Source of the DNA: Candidatus Zixiibacteriota bacterium
Lineage (GTDB): Bacteria; Zixibacteria; MSB-5A5; SM1-73
Length of the DNA: 9,269 nucleotides
NCBI GenBank assembly: GCA_023129805.1
Contig: JAGMBK010000072.1
Location: 1 to 9,269 of the forward strand
Direction of reading: 5' to 3'
Under the pieces are notes generated by a model. It ran no database searches and was not told where the DNA came from. It was given only the letters and a program-made list of their open reading frames with translations. Position numbers and translations under genes: made by a program. This document shows, one piece after another, positions 5,377 to 9,269 of the stretch (positions within the stretch are counted from its first letter, which is position 1; every line of letters starts with the position of its first letter).

Positions 5377-6240
5377 ATGCAAAAGAATTTATTTGAGCTC
5401 AGATTCGTTCATTCAGAAGATCTGGTATTTCACGAGACCTGCGATTTTAAAAGGACTCAGAAATTGGCTGAAGAGATCAAAAGGGATGGGCATTTGAAAA
5501 ATCCTGTGCTGGTGGGGTCCATAAGGACTGAAAACGGCGAAAAGTTAAATCATGGTAGAGGTGAAAAGTTATTGGTTTTGGATGGGGTCAATCGTGTCTC
5601 CGCCCTGAAACTTTTAAATATTCCGGATGTATTGATCCAGATGGTCGATTATGAAGACAAGAGGGTCAAGCTTTCTTCTTGGAACCATCTCATCTTTGGT
5701 GCTCAAAAAGAGGAGATCATCAAAAAGATCAAAGATCTAAATCTGGAAGTATCGGTTTGTCCTTTTAATTGGAGAAAAGAAGCTTTGAATCACCAGAAAA
5801 CCATTTCTTATTTTCTTTTTAGGGATATGAACGGATTTGTGGTTAACAACGGAAGTGTAACACCGGAAGAAAAAGTGAAAGGTCTTTATCAGTTGATATC
5901 CATATACAACAGCAGATCGGAAATTTGTTATTTGGATTCGGATAACCATTTGCTTTCGATATTTGAGCACTTCAAGAATAGTTCTGCCATTAATCTGATT
6001 CCTCGATTTGATAAAAAGGAGATTTTGGGTTTAGCTCAAAAAGGCATCCTTCTTCCTTTCGGCGTAACCAGATTTATTGTTCCCCATAGGATTTTGGGTT
6101 TGGAGGTTTCTTGCTCGGTGCTATCCGCTCAGACTCCTCTTTCCGAAAAAAATCTATTTTTAAAGGAGCTTTTAACTTATCGTATAAAAACCAAAAAAGC
6201 GAAGTTTTATCAAGAATCAGTCACTCTTTTCAACGAATAA
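5377..6240 (+). CDS. ParB/sulfiredoxin-fold protein resembling free L-serine kinase (SerK/SbnI)
   Basis: A 287-aa, probably cytosolic protein. Residues about 8-110 match the ParB/Srx fold: VHSEDLVFHE (11-20), PVLVG (43-47), LVLDGVNRVSALKLL (66-80) and MVDYEDKRVKLSSWNHLI (about 90-107). The combination of an N-terminal HE pair, a VLDG..R loop and VDY followed by a W-containing strand is what I recall for ADP/ATP-dependent free serine kinases (archaeal SerK) and SbnI of staphyloferrin B synthesis, which make O-phosphoserine for cysteine or siderophore pathways. Candidate catalytic residues are E20 and D69, though the second His of the DGHHR-type loop is Asn72 here. Residues 120-287 are a lineage-specific C-terminal region I do not recognise. 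There is no helix-turn-helix, parA or sbn genes nearby, so a partition role is unlikely. The start codon lacks a good Shine-Dalgarno (A-rich AAAGAAA). The gene is AT-rich compared with the kinase operon and stands alone before a terminator. Confidence 0.8.
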   Translation: MQKNLFELRFVHSEDLVFHETCDFKRTQKLAEEIKRDGHLKNPVLVGSIRTENGEKLNHGRGEKLLVLDGVNRVSALKLLNIPDVLIQMVDYEDKRVKLSSWNHLIFGAQKEEIIKKIKDLNLEVSVCPFNWRKEALNHQKTISYFLFRDMNGFVVNNGSVTPEEKVKGLYQLISIYNSRSEICYLDSDNHLLSIFEHFKNSSAINLIPRFDKKEILGLAQKGILLPFGVTRFIVPHRILGLEVSCSVLSAQTPLSEKNLFLKELLTYRIKTKKAKFYQESVTLFNE

Positions 6241-6267
6241 TCTACCGCCTCTTTTGCTCCTCCCCCC

Positions 6268-6303
6268 AATACCCCATTCCATAAGGACTGGGGTATTTTT
6301 TTT
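6268..6303 (+). terminator. Intrinsic terminator after the SerK-like gene
   Basis: AATACCCCA (6268-6276) pairs perfectly with TGGGGTATT (6289-6297), with a further TCC/GGA pairing inside the loop. The stem's 3' side runs into an eight-base T-tract (6296-6303). It lies 28 nt after the stop codon and ends transcription of the upstream gene. Confidence 0.85.
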
Positions 6304-6321
6304 CAAATGAGCTCCGAAAAA

Positions 6322-6427
6322 ATCCAGTGAGGTGAGGTTATCTGGAGTGTCTCGTTTTAGCGAGACCTGATAGACTACTGGATGACAAAAGCTAAAAATC
6401 TTGGTCCACCTAAAGGTGGACACTCCA
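6322..6427. repeat. Nested inverted-repeat element
   Basis: Outer arms TGGAGTGTC (6343-6351) and GACACTCCA (6419-6427) are perfect complements. Inside lie GTCTCG/CGAGAC (6349-6354, 6361-6366) and GTCCACC/GGTGGAC with a TAAA loop (6404-6421), both of which share bases with the outer arms, so the folds compete. ATCCAGT (6322-6328) also pairs with ACTGGAT (6377-6383). It is similar in layout, not in sequence, to the element at 1-169. Confidence 0.6.
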
Positions 6428-6471
6428 AACCTCCATTTTGATAGTTATTTTGAGATTCTTTCAAAAAAATG

Positions 6472-6499
6472 TTGACAAATTCTTAATACAGCTTAAATT
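6472..6499 (+). promoter_or_regulatory. Promoter of the 605-aa secreted protein gene
   Basis: TTGACA (6472-6477) is a perfect -35, followed after 16 nt by TAAATT (6494-6499), four of six to the -10 consensus. The predicted start near 6506 gives a leader of about 120 nt before the ATG at 6628. Confidence 0.5.
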
Positions 6500-6525
6500 A
6501 CTTTTGGAATTCATCAACAAGGGAA

Positions 6526-6561
6526 TTTTGGGAGACTTTTTGAGATTTTGTCTCCTCAAAA
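6526..6561 (+). promoter_or_regulatory. 5'-UTR hairpin
   Basis: TTTTGGGAGAC (6526-6536) pairs with GTCTCC (6550-6555) and, across one bulged T (6556), with CAAAA (6557-6561), giving an 11-bp stem with a 13-nt loop. No T-tract follows, so it is not an intrinsic terminator. It sits between the predicted start and the ribosome-binding site and could influence mRNA stability or translation; no known riboswitch class is recognised. Confidence 0.45.
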
Positions 6562-6627
6562 AATTAAATCTTCTTTCTATCTTTAAGAGAATGAAAAGCT
6601 AAAACATTTAAGAAAGAGGTTATTAAA

Positions 6628-8445
6628 ATGAAGAGGATATTTAAAGAAAGTAATAAGGTAACAGTTTTATTAACCCTCTTCGTCTTTTTATCTCTTGCTT
6701 TTTTTGATGCTTCTGCCAGATCAAAAGAGGTAGAGGAAACGAAAAAAAGGGTTGAATCCATTGACCAAACACAGGTTTTACCTTTTCCCCAGCAAAGAGT
6801 CCACAGGATCTCGGGGGTGAATGCATGCATGACCAATTGGGCTCTTCTGGGAAGCCAGATGAGAGGTTTACCTGAGTCCCCAGGTGGCTGTTTCATGGAG
6901 AATCCCGATTCAGAGGCAATTGCTCCTTCCTTTGAATTCCCTGCTGGATCGGGTTTGGAGTATTTGTGGCAAGGAGCAATATGGATTGGAGCAAAAATAA
7001 ATGATACCATTTATACTTCCGTTGGATGCGATGGCTGGCAATTGATTAATGAGTTATGGCCCGATTCATTCCCCCAGGGTGCTATCATAGAAAGAAGCAC
7101 GATTTCAGATACCCCGTGCTATTCACCTGATGCTATATCTCATCAAGATATAATTGCAGTTTACACTGATACTTCAGCGGATATACCATTGTCACCTTGG
7201 CAGCAGGATCCTTGGGACAACAGAAAGCATTTTCCTCTGGATGTAAGAATCACCCAGAAAAGCTATTCCTGGAACATTCCAGGATTTGACAAGTTTATCA
7301 TTGCCGAGTATATCATTGAGAACATAGGTGATTATCTCCTTTCAGATGCATATATTGGATTTCTTATGGACGCAGATATAATGCACATTGATGAAGGTCT
7401 TGGCGGTCCCTACGCTTATGCAGATGACATAACTGGCTTTCTGAAAAAGTATGAAGTTTTCCCAGGAGATACTCAAGAGGTCAACATCCCCTGGGCGGCT
7501 GATAATGATGGACATGGAGAGATGGACGGAGGATACAGTGCATCTGTTTTCACGGACAAAAGCCCCAGAAGCGTCATAGGTATGAAGGTCCTGGATACCC
7601 CAAATCCTGATTTGCAAATCTCTTATAATTGGTGGATTTCCAGCATGAGTGGTTCGCCTTATGACTGGGGTCCCTGGAAAGCTGCAAGTCAAACAGAATG
7701 GGAGGCGATGAACCCTTATGGAAGCGATAACCTTTTTCCGGATAATGTATTGGGGACTCCAGGAGGAGATGTCTCTAAATATTTTATTATGTCCAACGGC
7801 GAATTTGACTATGACCAGATATATTCCTGCGTCTGGCCTGAGTGGTATCCGGATGAGGGCTGGCTTCCTGCCAATGGTGTGATGTGTGGGGATTTCGCAA
7901 ACGGCTTTGATACTCGCTTTTTGTTCTCCTTTGGCCCGTTTGAGCAACTCGCTCCTGGTGAAAGTTTAAGTTTCGCAGTTGCCTTTGTAATAGGTGAGAC
8001 CTTGCATGTGGATCCTCTTAATTTCGTTAACAATTTTAGTGTGACCAACCCGAATGAGTTCTACGCCAACTTAAATTTTTCCAATTTGGTTCAGAATGCC
8101 TTAACTGCTCAAATATTGTATGACACCATGTTTACCGATGTCGAAGAATCTGAAATAGAAGTTCCGAAAAGCTTCCATCTTTCACAAAATCAACCCAATC
8201 CCTTTAACCTTTGCACCATTATCGAATATAGCTTGAAAAAAACAAGTCATGTTTCCCTCAAAATTTACAATGTAAGAGGAGAAGTGGTGAGAACCGTGGT
8301 TGATCAAAAGCAAAAACCAGGGATTCATCAGATGATATGGGATGGTAAAAACCAAAAGGGGAAAGAGGTAGCCAGCGGAATCTATCTCTATAAATTGACC
8401 GCAGACGACCGAAGTGAAACAAAAAAGATGATCTTGCTGAAATAA
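6628..8445 (+). CDS. Secreted protein with C-terminal FlgD-Ig/type IX sorting-like domain, function unknown
   Basis: A 605-aa exported protein. Residues 1-30 are a signal peptide with a hydrophobic core (11-26) and a likely cut after DASA (27-30). The middle part is rich in aromatic residues, with YLWQGAIWIGAKIND near 112-126 and GCDGW after it; I recall similar words in large hypothetical secreted proteins of FCB-group uncultured bacteria, but no enzyme motif is visible. DNDGHGEMD (292-300) fits the DxDGxGxxD calcium-loop pattern. Residues about 515-605 are a FlgD-Ig/Por-sorting-like domain: LSQNQPNPFN, then VSLKIYNVRGEVV and GIYLYKLTADD, ending in KKMILLK. In Bacteroidetes such ends direct passage through the type IX system and anchoring; whether this organism has that system cannot be told here. 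AAAGAGG 8 nt before the ATG supports this start. It is followed by its own terminator. Confidence 0.88.
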   Translation: MKRIFKESNKVTVLLTLFVFLSLAFFDASARSKEVEETKKRVESIDQTQVLPFPQQRVHRISGVNACMTNWALLGSQMRGLPESPGGCFMENPDSEAIAPSFEFPAGSGLEYLWQGAIWIGAKINDTIYTSVGCDGWQLINELWPDSFPQGAIIERSTISDTPCYSPDAISHQDIIAVYTDTSADIPLSPWQQDPWDNRKHFPLDVRITQKSYSWNIPGFDKFIIAEYIIENIGDYLLSDAYIGFLMDADIMHIDEGLGGPYAYADDITGFLKKYEVFPGDTQEVNIPWAADNDGHGEMDGGYSASVFTDKSPRSVIGMKVLDTPNPDLQISYNWWISSMSGSPYDWGPWKAASQTEWEAMNPYGSDNLFPDNVLGTPGGDVSKYFIMSNGEFDYDQIYSCVWPEWYPDEGWLPANGVMCGDFANGFDTRFLFSFGPFEQLAPGESLSFAVAFVIGETLHVDPLNFVNNFSVTNPNEFYANLNFSNLVQNALTAQILYDTMFTDVEESEIEVPKSFHLSQNQPNPFNLCTIIEYSLKKTSHVSLKIYNVRGEVVRTVVDQKQKPGIHQMIWDGKNQKGKEVASGIYLYKLTADDRSETKKMILLK

Positions 8446-8530
8446 GGCTGGACTCAAAGGTCTATCGAGGTCATCTTTTAATGATAGCAAGGGTCATCAA
8501 TCGAAAACAACTTTCGGTTAGCTCTCTGGC

Positions 8531-8560
8531 GCAGGTTCAAATGAACCTGCACCCTTTTTT
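8531..8560 (+). terminator. Intrinsic terminator after the 605-aa gene
   Basis: GCAGGTTC (8531-8538) and GAACCTGC (8543-8550) form a perfect 8-bp stem with an AAAT loop, followed by ACCC and six T residues (8555-8560). It lies 85 nt past the stop codon. Confidence 0.75.
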
Positions 8561-8562
8561 AG

Positions 8563-8587
8563 GTCGGGTTTCCGCAGTATACCCGAC
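8563..8587. repeat. GTCGGGT/ACCCGAC inverted repeat
   Basis: GTCGGGT (8563-8569) and ACCCGAC (8581-8587) form a 7-bp stem with an 11-nt loop, right after the terminator and followed by an A-run. It probably belongs to the dispersed intergenic repeats; CCCGAC words also occur in the spacers at 181 and 5054. Confidence 0.5.
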
Positions 8588-8659
8588 AAAAAATGTGCTG
8601 GCCAACTCCCTTCGTCACAACCCCATCCTGTTTTTATTTTCATCTACCTGCAAAACACC

Positions 8660-8688
8660 TTGTTTTTTTAAAACTAAAATTGTATACT
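8660..8688 (+). promoter_or_regulatory. Promoter candidate for the second secreted-protein gene
   Basis: TTGTTT (8660-8665) is followed after 17 nt by TATACT (8683-8688), five of six to the -10, preceded by TG. The leader to the ATG at 8873 would be near 180 nt and includes the palindrome at 8763-8795. Confidence 0.45.
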
Positions 8689-8762
8689 CTTTTGAGAAGT
8701 TGTATGATTCTATTCCAATTGAGAGGAGGAGTGGATAAAACTGGATTTAATAGGTTCGACCA

Positions 8763-8795
8763 TTCGACAAGCTCATGGTGCTGAGCGAAGTCGAA
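8763..8795. repeat. Imperfect palindromic intergenic repeat
   Basis: TTCGAC (8763-8768) pairs with GTCGAA (8790-8795) and GCTCA (8771-8775) with TGAGC (8782-8786), leaving small internal mismatches and a 6-nt apex. The TTCGACAAGCTCA...TGAGCGAAGTCGAA pattern resembles palindromes dispersed in many bacterial genomes. Confidence 0.6.
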
Positions 8796-8872
8796 GCACA
8801 AGATCACTACAAGGGCGTAAGCCTTTTAATACCGTTGATTGTTTAGCCTTTTAGTTTAAGAAGAGAAAGTAA

Positions 8873-9269
8873 ATGCGCAAAAAATTAATACCTTTTATTT
8901 TGCTGGTGTTATGGATTCTGTGGTTTGGGATCGGCAATGCCAAGCATCCTGGCGATGGCTCATCTGCTTCCGAGATAGAAAAGCTAAAAGCTATTCCGAT
9001 TCCTGCTGATCGGGTGGTGCAACCTCTTCATCCCTTTGCCATAAGTGGTGAAGACTTCTGTGTCATTTACTCTGACAGTGACTCGGTGGCATATTATTAT
9101 CCGGATACAATTCCCGGCAATGGTTTCGCGCTGTTCATGGATCCGGGAATTTGCGGCGAGAATCCTTATCCTTTCAAAATAACAGGAGTTCAACTTTATC
9201 TCTACGATTATTCGAATGGGTTTACTGCTGTCTGGCCCACAGAAATTCGGGTGAATATCAGAGATTTAG
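8873..9269 (+). CDS. Secreted protein, N-terminal 132 codons, runs off the window
   Basis: The frame opens at ATG 8873 and stays open to the last base, so the gene is cut by the window edge. Residues 1-23 (MRKKLIPFILLVLWILWFG then IGNA) are a signal peptide with a likely cut after GNA. The mature part starts with a charged linker (SEIEKLKAIPIPADRV), then CVIYSDSDSVAYYYPD, GNGFALFMDPGICG and PYPFKITGVQLYLYD, a beta-rich pattern. I recall similar secreted proteins in FCB-group uncultured genomes but know no function for them. The ribosome-binding site is weak (AAGAGAAAG). It has its own promoter and follows the first secreted-protein gene on the same strand, so the two may be related surface or extracellular proteins. 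A C-terminal sorting domain, if any, lies outside the window. Confidence 0.85.
   Translation, partial: MRKKLIPFILLVLWILWFGIGNAKHPGDGSSASEIEKLKAIPIPADRVVQPLHPFAISGEDFCVIYSDSDSVAYYYPDTIPGNGFALFMDPGICGENPYPFKITGVQLYLYDYSNGFTAVWPTEIRVNIRDL

Larger units (their letters stand above)
6304..6627. other. Spacer and leader before the secreted-protein gene
   Basis: No gene is visible. The left half is a nested inverted-repeat element (6322-6427). The right half is AT-rich and carries a promoter (6472-6499) and a roughly 120-nt leader containing a strong hairpin (6526-6561). Confidence 0.55.
8446..8872. other. Spacer between the two secreted-protein genes, no gene seen
   Basis: It contains the terminator (8531-8560), an inverted repeat directly after it (8563-8587), a promoter (8660-8688) and an imperfect palindrome (8763-8795). 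GAGGAGGAG at 8723-8731 looks like a strong Shine-Dalgarno but leads only to an 18-codon GTG frame that ends in the palindrome, so I do not call a gene. Confidence 0.55.

Noticed and set aside
5377..6240. Chromosome-partition ParB
   Set aside because: No helix-turn-helix or GERRxRA-type arginine box, no parA neighbour and no parS site; the loop motifs fit the serine-kinase branch better.
7342..7947. 201-codon minus-strand frame inside the secreted-protein gene
   Set aside because: Antisense shadow of a gene with signal peptide, promoter, terminator and recognised C-terminal domain; the shadow has no recognisable motif or start signal.
8731..8784. GTG-started 18-codon frame after GAGGAGGAG
   Set aside because: The purine-rich site is too close to the GTG, the frame ends inside a dispersed palindrome and has no recognisable product.

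Overview
The window looks like chromosomal DNA from an uncultured Gram-negative bacterium, most plausibly of the FCB (Fibrobacteres-Chlorobi-Bacteroidetes) side of the tree, for example a Zixibacteria-like lineage. The grounds are a secreted protein ending in a FlgD-Ig/type IX sorting-like domain, a second signal-peptide protein, and gene spacers full of short hairpin-forming repeats. The lineage is an inference (low to moderate confidence); no rRNA or marker gene is present.

Left part (about 427-3171, minus strand): a compact signalling operon read right to left. A two-TM histidine kinase is followed by an Rcp1-like single-domain response regulator (70-nt overlap), then a receiver-histidine kinase hybrid. 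The hybrid starts in the same frame 3 nt after the regulator's TGA, apparently at a CTG codon. The broken 5' end of another response regulator follows. Two related copies of a ~93-nt repeat flank the operon (378-470 and 3329-3422), and the tail of the broken regulator runs into one copy. This block is visibly richer in G+C than the genes to its right, so transfer or rearrangement is possible.

Middle (3531-6303, plus strand): a complete MATE-family multidrug/sodium antiporter; a 470-bp spacer with a strong predicted promoter and a cluster of mutually exclusive hairpins; then a ParB/sulfiredoxin-fold protein resembling free L-serine kinases (SerK/SbnI), closed by a clear intrinsic terminator.

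Right part (6304-9269, plus strand): a spacer with a nested inverted repeat, a good promoter and a 5'-UTR hairpin. Then come a 605-aa secreted protein of unknown function with a C-terminal FlgD/sorting-like domain, an intrinsic terminator, another repeat-rich spacer with a promoter, and the first 132 codons of a second secreted protein that runs off the window.

No tRNA, rRNA, CRISPR array or transposase gene was seen. The items most worth a second look are the operon's unusual joints (non-AUG start in frame with the previous gene, a G-to-D change in the ATP lid, the broken regulator fused to a repeat), the promoter-plus-hairpin spacer at 4908-5112, and the serine-kinase-like protein.
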